NCBI GenBank assembly: GCA_016490735.1
Contig: JAEMWC010000392.1
Location: forward strand, 680,001-744,000
Origin: Pachyseris speciosa
Lineage: Eukaryota > Cnidaria > Anthozoa > Scleractinia > Pachyseridae
Length of the DNA stretch: 64,000 nt
Reading direction: 5' to 3'
Shown here: positions 26,801-36,489 of the stretch, piece after piece
How positions within the stretch are numbered: position 1 is the stretch's first letter
Layout of the letters: every line of letters starts with the position of its first letter
Translations under genes and position numbers: made by a program
The notes under the pieces: generated by a model
The model's input: only the letters and a program-made list of their open reading frames with translations
Told to the model about the DNA's origin: nothing
Databases searched by the model: none

Positions 26801-29800
26801 CTTAAGTGGTGGATTGAATCAATCGAGACTGCATCCAACCCGATAAATCGAGGAGAAGTAGATATTACCATTACCTCTGATGCCTCAAAACAGGGGTGGG
26901 GTGCAGCAACCAGTGATTCTTCAACTGGGGGACTTTGGACAGTTGAAGAGGCTAAGGAGCACATCAATTTTCTCGAAATGTTAGCTGTGTTCTTTGCCTT
27001 AAAATCATTCAGTACTTTGACTCATGGCAAACATGTTAAGGTCATGGTCGATAATACTACCACTGAATCAACTATTAACCAGATGGGTACAAGCCACTCC
27101 CCTAAGCTAAACAAGCTAACTAAAGACATATGGAAATTTGGTTTATCAACGGAGTTGATAATGTATAATGGGATTGGTGCATTAAGCACGATATATGGCT
27201 GACTATGGCTCGTATACCAGGGTGTGAAAATGTAAAGGCAGACAAAGAGTCGCGAACATTTAGGAGGAGTACTGAATGGTGCTTAAAGAAAACTCTCTTT
27301 GCAAGGGCTTGTACCAAGCTCAATGTTACCCCTAACATCGACCTATTTGCATCTAGGATCAATTGCCAGATCACGCCCTATGTCTCTTATAGAGCAGACC
27401 CAGACGCTTTTGCCATCAATGCTTTTCACATGTCATGGCAACATTACTTATTTTATGCTTTTCCACCATTTAGTCTGATAACAAGGGTTCTTCAAAAGAT
27501 TCAAGAGGAGAAGGCAACAGGGCTTCTACTTGTTCCCAAATGGCCAACTCAACCGTGGTGGCCCAAGTTAATGCAGATGTTAATACAACTACCAGTACAG
27601 CTTCCAAAGGACACAGACACTCTGTTCTTACCCAGCAGCCCACAGGAACCTCATCCACTTCACAAGAAACTGTGCCTGATTCTATGTCACTTGTCCGGAG
27701 ATACCTCGACGGCAAAGGCCTTTCGACAACAGCTACCACAGTCATGGAACACTCCTGGCGGTCAGGCACTAGAAAGCAATATGCTACTTACCTTGAGAAA
27801 AATAATGGAGACGCTACTGTAGTCCAAGGAGCATTGATCCCACTTGTCCCCCTGTAGAGGAGGGAATCAATTTTCTTGCTGAACTCTATGACTCTGGCAT
27901 AGGATACAGTGCTATCAACACTGCGAGGAGTGCCATCTCATCTATTGTTACTTTGGCTAACAATATGTCGTTTGGTACCCACCCCATGGTGTGTCGTTTC
28001 CTCAAAGGCGTGTTTGAATTGAAGCCCTCCCTCCGTAAATACAAGAACATTTGGGATGTCAACACTGTCCTGGCTTACTTGTCAACCCTTCACCCACCTC
28101 CGGGCTTAACTTTGAAGGATCTCACCTTCAAAATGACAATGCTTTTAGCTTTGTTATCAGGGCAGAGGTGTCAGACACTGCATTTGCTTTCTGTTAGCAA
28201 TATGGTATTGAAGGACGATAGCTGTGTATTCATCATCAACAAACTTTTGAAGACCTCTCGGCCAGGAAAGCATGTGTCAGACTTAACATTCACAGCCTAC
28301 TCACCAGACAACCGTCTGTGCCCTATCGTCTGCTTATCTGAATATGTCAAAAGGACAAGTCACCTTAGGAAAGGGACTGACCAGCTGCTAGTGAGTTTTC
28401 AAAAGCCTCACAAGCCAGTTTCAACTGACACGATTTCTTGATGGCTAAAAACGGTTCTTGAAAAGTCAGGAATAGATACCTCAGTCTTTAAGGGACATAG
28501 CACCAGGGCAGCTTCTACATCTGCAGCTGCAAAGTGTAAGGTTCCATTGTCTACAATCATGGATAACGCAGGCTGGTCGAATGCGTCAACCTTTGGGAGA
28601 TTCTACAGGAAACCCATCGTCACATCAAGTAAAGCTTATGGACAACTCCTATTGGAGAACCTCCACACATAAGATTGTTACAGGTCATTTGTTACTGTTA
28701 ACCAGTACTCATTACCACATGTTTGTTGTGTTTGTTTATTTGCTGCCTATTATAGGCAGACTCCCTATGACAATGAATCTGGGAACTTGGCAGCTTACTG
28801 TTTACTGCCTTCTTTCTTGAAGTGCATTCCGTGCACCATAGACTGACAAGCCATATTGCAGTAGTTGTTTTGTACACATAGTTTTGGTAAATAAACCTGT
28901 TTGTGTTTATTTCTTTGCTCATAATTGCACTGCTTTAAAGTCTCACGTGACTCACTAGTGAGTAGGACTGGTGTCGAAATAGAATTTATAAGTTAAACAA
29001 GACTTACCTGTAAGTTGAAGTTTGACTGTAATTCTATGAGATACCAGTCACGAATTAGGGAGTCACGTGCCCTACCCCTTCACTTGGTGACTATGTAGCA
29101 CATTCATCTTATTACTTCCCACCCATTATTGTTTGCAATCATTCGCCTTTAAAGACTGATCGCTCGGGCTACTCGCACATATCTCACGTGACTCCCTACA
29201 GTAGTTCGTGACTGGTATCTCATAGAATTACAGTCAAACTTCAACTTACAGGTAAGTCTTGTTTAACTTATAAATTAAACTCCCTATCTATAAGCAGAGA
29301 GTATTTCACCATTTGAATCACTGATTTATCCCAATTAGAACCGGAGGAATATTTTTCCGGCACTAACCGTAACAGTATTGTGTTACCATTCACGTGCCAA
29401 ACACATACACACGCTTGAACACTGAAAGAGCTGAAAACCATGAAAATCAAATGGTCGCATCGGCTTCTCATGTTTTGCAATCAGAATATATTTCGTGTAA
29501 AGAAGCGTTTAAACATATAAGCGGTTTCGTCAGTTTCACGGATGAGCGTTTTAGTGAACATCAAAAATATCTTGTTGTCAAAAATTAATTGTGACGTGAC
29601 GCGGTCGCGGTCAACGACAGTGAATACTTGATGAAAGATTTTTGCGTGATGGAACAGTTCATTGTGTCGACCGCAATATGTTTTCAACAGAAATGTCTTA
29701 AAGCCAATGCTAACTTGGAAAGAATTTAACACAACAAACTTAGCTGGAAGAACGCACTGTAGGTATAATCTAAAATAATCAAGACGCTCTATCACACTAC

Positions 29801-32800
29801 GTTACAAGCAACGTTTCGTCAAGGGGTTTCAAAGCTTTCATAGCAAAGGAAACCCGTTTGGATTGCTTTAAAACAATTAAAAACCCTTTCGTAACTCTTT
29901 TGAAACCCGTTGCAAACGCTTTTAAAAACCCTTTAGAAACCCCGTTTCAAGGAGTTTCATAGCCTTTGGAAACGCTTTGGAAACTCATTAGAAACCATTT
30001 GGAAACCCTTTTGAAGCCCGGTTTCTGGAGTTTGAAACCCTTTGGAAACGCTTTGCAAACTCTTTAGAAACCCTTTGGAAACTCTTTAGAAACCCTTTTG
30101 AAACCTGGTTTCACCCAAATTGCCATGTTTCATAAGACGTGTTTTCGTATGGAGGGTCACAATTAATGCTTACTGGCAATTGCATACTTTAAACATGCAA
30201 ACATTTCTTTTCAAAGCTAAATCAATGGTTTTATTTTCCAATAACCATAAAAAAATATCAAGGTACAGGATAGTGATAAAAACAGCCACTTACAAGTTGA
30301 ATTGCAACCATGAGTACTGTTTTCAAGCTAAACTGCCTGTTACAGAGGTCAAACAAATCCTCCAAGCTTGGTCCCAGAAGTTCCATGACCAATGCATTGT
30401 ACTTTCCACAAGGACCAAAGTAATGAACTTGAGGTATACCCTCTGTAAAGGATTACAAATACATGTACATTACACTGGGCAATGTTTCACAAGAATCATT
30501 ACACAATGGCTGTCCAAAAAAAGAAACCTGTGTTGAGTGACAATCCCTACAAGAAATGAAAAGAGCTGAAAAGTGTATGATCAGTGTGCTTCTATTCTAG
30601 CCTTTGATTTTGTGCCTGTATTGAAAAGCGAGACTTTTCAGAAGATTGTGGTGATAGATGTACACTGATGTAGTGTATGCATGCATATTTTTTAATCAGA
30701 GTATAGTAAGAGGCTTTAAACCTGTTGTTTTATTGTGTGAGTAACATGTACACTTAAATGTTAAAACTCATTAGGACAGGTTTTGATCTTGACCTTGAAC
30801 CAACCAATAATCTTGGCTAACAGTGATTATTCAAAGGAATGTTACTGAGTGTTATTTTTGTGCCACATTTATTACCCAGCCTGCACAAAGTCACTCTACC
30901 GTTGGAGACGGAAGACAAAAATGCTGCACAAAAGTAAATCTAACTTCGGAAAACAGCAGACAAACTCCTTGAATGTGAACACTCAAATGAAACCTCTCCA
31001 GGAGTCCTTTCCAATTCTTTTTACAAAACAAAGTTGGAATTTTATTATCCATTTTGATTTTGATCACATCCTCTTGAATTAAGAGATGAAAGGTTAACGC
31101 AGCCATAAAAAGTGGTTCCCTCTAATTCAGCAAGATTAACTAAAGTGGTTGACACAATGTAGCAGCTATGTAGAAATACTTGGAATTCTCCCTTATTTAT
31201 AAGCTGACCTTAGTCAGACAACCTTCCTCTGAAAGGTGATAGGTCAAAACAGCTGTAAAGCCACTTTCCTTAAAACATTCCTCATCCCTTCAGCAAGATT
31301 GCTTCAAATGCTTTACATTCTAATTATAACAACCATGAAATTGTCATGCTACACAGCAAAACATATATGATGACTAACAGCTCTAAAACATTTTCTCTAG
31401 TATATTGATTTTGGTTTCTTAAGCTGCTTCCTGCCAAAACATTCCTCTACTCTTCTCCAAGATTACTTCCAAAGCTCTATATAAAAACCGTGAAATGTTC
31501 ATATTGCACAATAAAATAGATAGAACGACCAACAAGAATTTACTCTTGTAGTTATTGAGTTTGGTCAGATGGTGTGTGCTGAAAGGCTAACTCAAAGCAG
31601 CTGTAAACCTGCTCCTGTTAAAATGCCCACAACTCCATTCAGCATAATTCAAATACTCTAAACATGTTACACAATAATGTACATGTACAGACAGACAAAA
31701 TGACTATTGCCACAAAAAACACCTTTGCAAACAAACAACACACACACAAGCTGCATTCTGTATAAATATTAAATCTATTTCTCTATTATTGTCAACCAAG
31801 GATTTAAAACCTTCAAACTTTATGAAATGAATTGGAACAAAACTATCTCGAGTTCAAGTCACCCTCAAACCTTTTTCAAAGTGTTATATAATGGTCAATT
31901 TTGTCTGTTGTGCAATGTGTTGTTAAATTTTTCAAATTCAACTCTAAAATGGATTCATGTTCCCCTAGGCAAGATGTTTCATCATTTGATGCTTAGGGTG
32001 ACAAAAACATTTTACAAGGATAAAAATGGGGAGTTAGAGACAAGAAAAGTGGAAGAATAAAAATGCAACTTATCTCTTTTGGTTTCTACCCATGACTTTA
32101 ATAACAAAGTCCTTTTTTGTTCAAAAAAAGGGAAAATAATTAAATTATATATGGGCTGATATGTTGATTGCTTCAAATGGCAAAACCTGCCAAAATTAAT
32201 TAAACATGTCAATTTTTGGGTAAGTCATAAGAAGGCATCCATAAGGAAAAAGAAAAATTGAAATAAATATCATTTCAGTATTCGCATGCTCATTGTCCAT
32301 CAGTTTTCCTTTCTCTTTCCTGCAATGATATCCCTCCATGTTTATACTGGTTCTTCTAATGGGCATCAAACCATTAACCAGACAATGAATTGGATTCACG
32401 ATGAGTGAAAAGCATTCTTAATGGAATGAGAGTTTGTTTTTACTGTTTCTTGTTTTTGCCATTTTGCTGCTGTTTAAAAAAAAAAAAACAATTAAGCTCC
32501 CACAAAAGAAAAAGGTTCCAACAAAGAAGTGTGTTATATCACCATCCCAAATTACAAAATGACATTCCCGCAAAAATATCAAGCCATACAGTAGGTTACT
32601 TGAGCACAAGTGGTTCAATAACTACAGCTGAAGTTGGTAACTCTGAGATTTGCCACTAATTTTGTCCATTCGATACCTACACAGTAACTCGTACAATGTT
32701 TTCCCACCATGTGATCATGCATCAAATGATGCAACTGAGAGTGCTATCTATTTTCTTGTCAGTTTTGTCCAATACAGCACAGCAGTATTCAACATCAAAA

Positions 32801-34554
32801 TACTATAATTAAGCTTTTCAATGCTTTTCACAAGTTCCATGAAACAGTTTGACAAACCACTATAATCAACTGGACAATTTTTATTATTTTAAGCAGCTAA
32901 CAGCTTCTAAACCAAAGGCTCACATACAATAAAATACAAATATTATATATTGTACACAATGTTTTGGGAAAAGCTAAGTGATGTCCAAATTATACCTTTC
33001 AACCAGGAAAATGAAATCTATTCAGGCATAATGATAAATGTGACCTGAAGAATGAGACTTCATCAACATTTTTTATCCTAGACCACTGAGTTACCACCAA
33101 AATGAAATTTATTTACCCACAGAATCCTTTATCAACACAGGTAGGAACCAATCACATGACTTATCTTAGTTGAACCAAAAATTAGAATGCCAAAAGTCAC
33201 ATAATCGTCAAATTGTAATGACAATAAAATTGTCCTTTGTCATGAGATATGTTTTCAAAATAAATCGGTGTTTTACAACTCAATCGTGCCTTAAATATGG
33301 AGTTTAAATGAGTAATCCCACATTTGTTGGTTTAAATACTCGTTTTGAAATTAAACGAGAAAATATATATCACCTCTTTTTACATTTTCGGTTGGACTTT
33401 TCGAATGATCAGATTAAAAGATCATTAAAGTGAAAAAAGGAATTTAAATGTATTTTCTCTTTTTCAAAGAACTACATTTTGTTATCGCGACTGGGGACGT
33501 GAGTTGCAATCGACGTAAATTGAAAAGGGCCACTTCCATAATCGACCTTTCAATCGTTGAAACGAAATATGATCCTACAATTTGAAAGATTTTTCACGCT
33601 TATACTTTAAATTTTGCCATGAAAAAGAAAAATACAAGTCTTAAAATTTCCTTATCACTTCTTTCGAAAAATGTACCAGCATTGCGGATATTTAGTAACT
33701 GTTGCTTTTCAATCTCAATGTAAGGATAGGGTGTACGGTAAGTAGGTCGAGCAACACTGTGGAATACCATAAATAAACATATACCATACACGACGACGGC
33801 TAAAACGAAATTACTCGAAATGGTCAAGAAAGAGCGTGTAGCAAGCCTTAATTCTTTATGCTTCGCTGTGTTTTACGGTCAACAGTCCGTTCAAACGAAA
33901 TACAAAGGATCACTATATATTTTGTCACTTCCTGCACAACGCATATCAACTTTTCGGCGACAGCAAGGAAAGTTTTTTAAGAGATTAATGAATTACTAAA
34001 TGAAACTTACCAGCATTTCCAAGTACTTTATAAAATCGGTATTCCAGATGAAGTTGTGGCGCCCTTGATTTCATGGGTTCCTGCCAAGTAAGAAAATGAT
34101 ATTTGCCTTTAGTTAGCGACAATGTGTCCTGTATATCGTCATGAAGGACAAAAGCGGCGGTCAAGCTAAGAAGGGTTGCAACTCACCAGTTTGATGGCGA
34201 CATGCTCGTTGTTATACAGATTTTTCCCTAATAAAAACAGAGAGTCAATAAGTGAGTAATGAAAGCTTTCTTAGATAAGACTTAAAGCTGAAATGCCGTT
34301 AAAAAGGCACGACAGAAAGGTACATAACAAATCCAATGCAACTAAATATGGTCGCCAACAAGGTTCGTACCAAGTCGAAGTTCACCGAAGTTTCCACATC
34401 CAATCTTCTTTCCGACACGAAAATTGGGTCCAACCATCATTACCCCAGACCCAGAACCAGAGCTGTTCCTTGGCGAGTGTAAACTACCTCTACTGGGCCG
34501 AGAAACTTTCCTGTCTCGCTCGCGGTCGCTCTCCCTTTCTCTTTTGGACTGCAT
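13557..34554 (-). CDS. CSNK1G: Casein kinase 1 gamma, complete, eleven exons
   Basis: Exons (minus): 34554-34371, 34227-34187, 34080-34011, 30442-30294, 20100-19866, 19296-19211, 18424-18340, 17873-17725, 17241-17125, 16874-16651 and 13617-13557. All have GT-AG borders and consistent phases; total 466 residues. Seen: glycine loop [15 protein letters not shown] (about 48-62), VAIK Lys74, YRDIKPEN with Asp164, DFG at 187-189, then [18 protein letters not shown], the CK1 substrate-recognition segment. The tail carries VVSSTNGDL and EVEVVEETK followed by [12 protein letters not shown], the palmitoylated polybasic anchor specific to the gamma class. This is a membrane-tethered Ser/Thr kinase; in the family it phosphorylates LRP5/6 in Wnt signalling. 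Length is near vertebrate gamma forms (about 420-450). Intron 4 (10.2 kb) and intron 10 (3 kb) are swollen by transposons. The gene is convergent with PCLAF. Confidence 0.97.
13956..14719. mobile_element. Fold-back element in CK1-gamma intron 10
   Basis: CTATAACAAAATTCTC at 13956 and its complement at 14704-14719 continue for about 32 bp with few mismatches (ACGATTGGTT matches AACCAATC on the far arm). The interior carries repeated ATTGGAC phrases and several secondary palindromes, for example around 14580-14660 (CCAATTAC / GTAATTGG). No open frame was recognised. Confidence 0.65.
14300..14811. mobile_element. Second, overlapping fold-back pair
   Basis: GTAATTGGACCGAGTGGAGT at 14301 is matched by its complement (ACTCCACTCGGTCC and onward) at 14786-14811. 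These arms lie one inside and one outside the previous pair, so two fold-back units are interleaved rather than nested. Both sit in a kinase intron and carry no gene. Confidence 0.6.
14815..15132 (-). mobile_element. tRNA-Leu/Ser-like SINE, copy 1
   Basis: Read on the minus strand from 15132: GGAGGCAGGATGGCCGAGTG starts a tRNA-like head with an A box (TGGCCGAGTGG) and, about 50 bp on, a B box (GGTTCAAATCTC). The body runs on through CAACTGGTTTGCCTCC and ends in (ATT)n at 14875-14815. A second copy at 55147-55450 shares head, body and tail type, which defines the family boundaries. Such elements are RNA polymerase III transcribed and moved by LINE enzymes. Confidence 0.8.
15262..15368. repeat. 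TCGA-rich hairpin
   Basis: A run of CTCGATTCTCGACTCGATCC and related phrases is followed after about 30 bp by the complement (GAGAATCGAGTCGAGGATCG). Both arms are built of the 4-mer TCGA and its shifts, so the segment is both a hairpin and a degenerate simple repeat. Confidence 0.7.
15400..16650. other. Rest of CK1-gamma intron 10
   Basis: No gene is recognised. An open frame at 15851-16264 (137 codons, plus) has no known domain or splice context and lies antisense in the intron. Confidence 0.5.
20916..21049. repeat. Tandem duplication of about 67 bp
   Basis: Two head-to-tail copies share CGTTACTCTGCTG, AAAGTATAA and ATTTCAATAGCGAGTTA with about 10 percent divergence. It lies in CK1-gamma intron 4 and has no coding content. 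Confidence 0.8.
21365..21730 (-). mobile_element. LINE C-terminal fragment with AAT-rich tail
   Basis: On the minus strand from about 21720: [17 protein letters not shown], then [16 protein letters not shown] and a stop in [13 protein letters not shown], the C-terminal motif of CR1/L2-like LINEs. Downstream on the same strand come an AT-rich 3' part, GCGCTATTGATCAGG, and an (ATT)n array at about 21426-21370. A 5'-truncated dead copy, sense in the kinase intron. Confidence 0.7.
23019..23230. repeat. Left subterminal array of GAAACCCTTT-type repeats
   Basis: About fifteen head-to-tail units of roughly 11-12 bp alternating GAAACCCTTTG and GAAACCCTTTT, with occasional GGAACC. The minus-strand open frame over it (repeats of GFQKGF and RVSKGF) is an artefact of the period. 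Confidence 0.85.
24573..25700 (+). pseudogene. DIRS gag-like ORF with one nonsense codon
   Basis: From the ATG at 24573 ([10 protein letters not shown]) the frame stays open to 25700 apart from a TAA at 24696-24698, giving about 375 codons. The product has an acidic N-terminus, a helical middle and a basic C-terminal tail (FDRRSKPFL, then [18 protein letters not shown]), typical of DIRS gag proteins that bind RNA. It overlaps the next frame by 67 bases. Only one lesion suggests a moderately young copy. Confidence 0.8.
25634..27822 (+). pseudogene. DIRS reverse transcriptase-RNase H, broken by a 38-bp insertion
   Basis: Frame 25634-27202 covers the polymerase: [24 protein letters not shown] with the first catalytic Asp, [13 protein letters not shown], and GYIDD. 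RNase H follows with [22 protein letters not shown] and [11 protein letters not shown] foreign 38-bp insertion at 27134-27171 shifts the frame, after which RNase H resumes in another frame ([16 protein letters not shown]) and runs on into the conserved DIRS segment with [16 protein letters not shown] and PTQPWWPKL, to 27822. No other lesion was noticed in the polymerase core. Confidence 0.9.
27134..27171. repeat. 38-bp insertion carrying a Penelope-like element end
   Basis: The DIRS coding frame is continuous from ...GACATATGG (27125-27133) directly to GATTGGTGC (27172). The DNA between is extra. Its first 32 bases are identical to 46793-46824, the terminal hairpin (TTTATCAACGGAGTTGATAA) of the Penelope-like element in this window. 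The last bases, ATAATGG, resemble the ATATGG just before the insertion, suggesting an imperfect short target duplication. Confidence 0.8.
27540..28672 (+). pseudogene. DIRS tyrosine recombinase, frameshifted and with a nonsense codon
   Basis: The N-terminal part ([26 protein letters not shown]) lies in one frame to about 27790, then a gain of about 5 bases near AAAAATAATGG moves it to the frame used from about 27848 ([14 protein letters not shown]) onward. The catalytic set is visible: Arg in [13 protein letters not shown], His and Arg in GHSTRAAS, and the C-terminal Tyr in GRFYRK. A TGA at 28439-28441 replaces the codon before WLK, probably CGA to TGA decay. It overlaps the preceding frame. 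Confidence 0.88.
28941..29072. repeat. DIRS internal complementary region
   Basis: Positions 28941-28984 are the exact complement of the left outer terminus (24450-24493). From 28985 (TTTATAAGTTAAACAAGACT) the sequence is the complement of the right outer terminus up to about 29276. The two halves meet without a gap at 28984/28985, as expected for the template that joins both ends into a circle. Confidence 0.9.
29815..30118. repeat. Right subterminal array of GAAACCCTTT-type repeats
   Basis: A longer, more diverged array of the same unit (GGAAACGCTTTGGAAAC, TTAGAAACCCTTTTGAA), ending just inside the right 33-bp terminus. Its higher divergence suggests the two arrays evolve independently. Confidence 0.8.
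30443..34010. other. CK1-gamma intron 3
   Basis: 3.6 kb of AT-rich intron. I see no transposon domain, tRNA or strong inverted repeat here. Short frames at 30849, 31827, 32405 and 33600 have no recognisable domain; the minus-strand one at 33600-33827 starts with a hydrophobic stretch but lacks any other support. Confidence 0.55.
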
Positions 34555-34934
34555 ATCGTGAACCGCCGCGATGCTCCAGATCTCAAGATGCCGTTGATTC
34601 GGTACCTAAAATCTCATCCCAGCCCAGCTGAAAAGCCATAAGAAACAATACATTCTGTTCTTTACACGTCGTCTCGTACTACATCTCACGAATTTGACAT
34701 TTAAACCGTCGAAAAGTGATATAAATGGCGAATATTCCCCAATTGTACACGGCGTCTGGTAAAATTCAAGTCTGTTAGCTCAAGAAAGTTGTTGAACACG
34801 CAAGATCAAGGAGCATGCATTGCGTGCCGAGAACCCAGGTCGCCTGACTTGATTAGAGGGTGTTGTCCCCTAGCAACCTTTGTTAATTATTTCTGAGAAC
34901 AAACAAAACGTTCGACGTTTATAACCCTCGTTAA

Positions 34935-35239
34935 GGCCGGTACACACGAGGGAGCTTGCTCCCGCAGCACGCTCCTGCAACATGCTCCCGGAGCAAAGCT
35001 CCCTCGTCTGCACCAACGATTTCTGGCGAAAAAATCTGTTGCGCAACAAAACTTTTGCTCCCGAGTTTTGCTCCCTCATATCAAACTGGTTTGATATGAG
35101 GGAGCAAGCTCCAGGGGCAAATCTGCTCCACAAGTCTGTTTCAGGAGCAAGCTCCCTGGTGTGTACTGGTTGGGGTAGTTACCCGGGAGCGTGTTGCAGG
35201 AGCGTGCTGCGGGAGCAAGCTCCCTCGTGTGTACGGGCC
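34935..35239. mobile_element. Fold-back MITE with TTAA-type target site, upstream of CK1-gamma
   Basis: GGCCGGTACACACGAGGGAG at the left end matches the complement of the right end (CCTCGTGTGTACGGGCC) with one or two mismatches. The arms continue for about 65 bp with GCTTGCTCCCGCAGCACGCT on both. TTAA flanks both ends (34931-34934; 35241-35244 with one extra T inside). The middle is a set of GGAGCAAGCTCC-type palindromes with no coding capacity. It lies about 380 bp before the kinase start codon. Confidence 0.8.
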
Positions 35240-36348
35240 TTTAAAACTTCCGAACTTAAATTCCTGCAAGATAACACAAAGCTTTATTAGTTCAAGTAAA
35301 TACATCCTGCAAAAATTATAATTTTACAGATTTTCGAGACCTTTAATTTCAAGTAATGTACCTTTAATTCTCAGCAGTGTCCTAAAACAGACAAAAGAAT
35401 ACTCTTGAGTATAATAGATTAATCCCATTGAAAATGAACGTTTATCCTGAGTATAGCAATGCAACTTCAGCATCCCAGTTTTATTGTTTCCATAAAGATG
35501 ACAAAAGACGAAAAAACAAAGTTAGATTAATTATATCACCACTTATATCCATGACGGGTAGAGTGTGACCGGAAAAGAATTGTGTTTTATTAACCAACAA
35601 TCCCGCTAAAATGAGATAAGGCTTTATTTTTATCCGTAATTACGGGCAGTCACACGAACAGAGGTTTATATTCAAAGTAATTCAATTCACATTTTGACCC
35701 AAGAATTCTAGTTTTTTAACCAGTTAGACCTGTCACCAGCTATTCTCTTGTGACCTCGCGGCTTCTTTTTCCTCCAGTCCCCCAGTGACATTCTATGCAA
35801 TAAAAAACACACTGCCCTCGTTGTGTACTGTAATAAAACAGAGGTCAAGAGGACGATTGCTTTAAATTTTTACATAGGTACACTGAATCTGTAACACAGC
35901 ACTACGGGGGAACGTCATGTACAATTGATTTTCTCACGCTTTTCCTTTTGAAAACCTAAATATTTTTTTCCTTTCCAAATGAAACTTCTCTATGACTTTC
36001 ACTTAGAAGAGCAGAAGATGCTTTAAAATATTTGGTATTTAACACATTTTCGGTTTCGTAAGCAAAATTCTGCACTGAGCCTGAGTACAGCTGGCGGAAT
36101 TTGGCACAATTAGACAAACTTCCGAGGTATATCTTCCATGAGTATGGTGATAGAATATTTCAAATTTCGTGTTAAACATGGAATCTTTTGTTAAACTGGT
36201 GCAAGTTTACATAATTCATTTATTTGTCAGCGCTGATTTGTCCACATATCTACCGTACTTTTCGTAAAATCCCTTTTATGATCTCCTCCTCTACAGGTGT
36301 TCTCATTCTGATTATGTCCTCCGTGACACCACCACCACCAAAACCGCC

Positions 36349-36405
36349 ACCTCTTCTTCTTCTTCTTCTTCTTCTTCTTCTTCTTCTTCTTCTTCTTCTT
36401 CTTCT

Positions 36406-36438
<33 letters not shown>

Positions 36439-36489
36439 CCGTCTTCTTCTTCTTCTTCTTCTTCTTCTTCTTCTTCTTCTTCTTCTTCT
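36349..36489. repeat. (CTT)n trinucleotide array
   Basis: About 46 CTT units with two small interruptions (CCTCTTCTTCTCCG near 36427). Polypurine/polypyrimidine DNA of this kind can form triplex H-DNA. The Leu-, Arg- and Glu-rich frames across it are artefacts. Confidence 0.95.

Larger units (their letters stand above)
24449..29276 (+). mobile_element. DIRS-type tyrosine-recombinase retrotransposon, near full length, inactivated
   Basis: Order: left terminal repeat (from 24449), gag-like frame, reverse transcriptase with RNase H, tyrosine recombinase, internal complementary region (28941-29072) and right terminal repeat (to about 29276). Inner parts of the terminal repeats are identical inverted copies (24482-24520 against 29155-29193); outer parts have diverged. 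The internal region is the complement of the left outer end (28941-28984 matches 24450-24493) joined to the complement of the right outer end, the hallmark of DIRS circular-intermediate replication. ATT is present at both borders and no target duplication is visible, as expected for recombinase integration. At least four lesions make it a fossil. Confidence 0.93.
22961..30164. mobile_element. Compound element with 33-bp inverted termini enclosing a DIRS insertion
   Basis: The left end 22961-22993 (AATTGTGACCCTCCATACGA, then AAACATGTCTTAT) matches the complement of 30132-30164 at 32 of 33 positions. Inside each end lies an array of GTTTC/GGGTTT-type repeats (listed separately), in inverted orientation to each other. 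Removing the DIRS element leaves about 2.4 kb. I saw no transposase, so this looks like a non-autonomous element with subterminal arrays. All of it lies in intron 4 of the kinase. Confidence 0.65.

Noticed and set aside
33600..33827. Small secreted or membrane peptide
   Set aside because: Hydrophobic start only; it lies in kinase intron 3 on the gene's strand with no splice or homology support.
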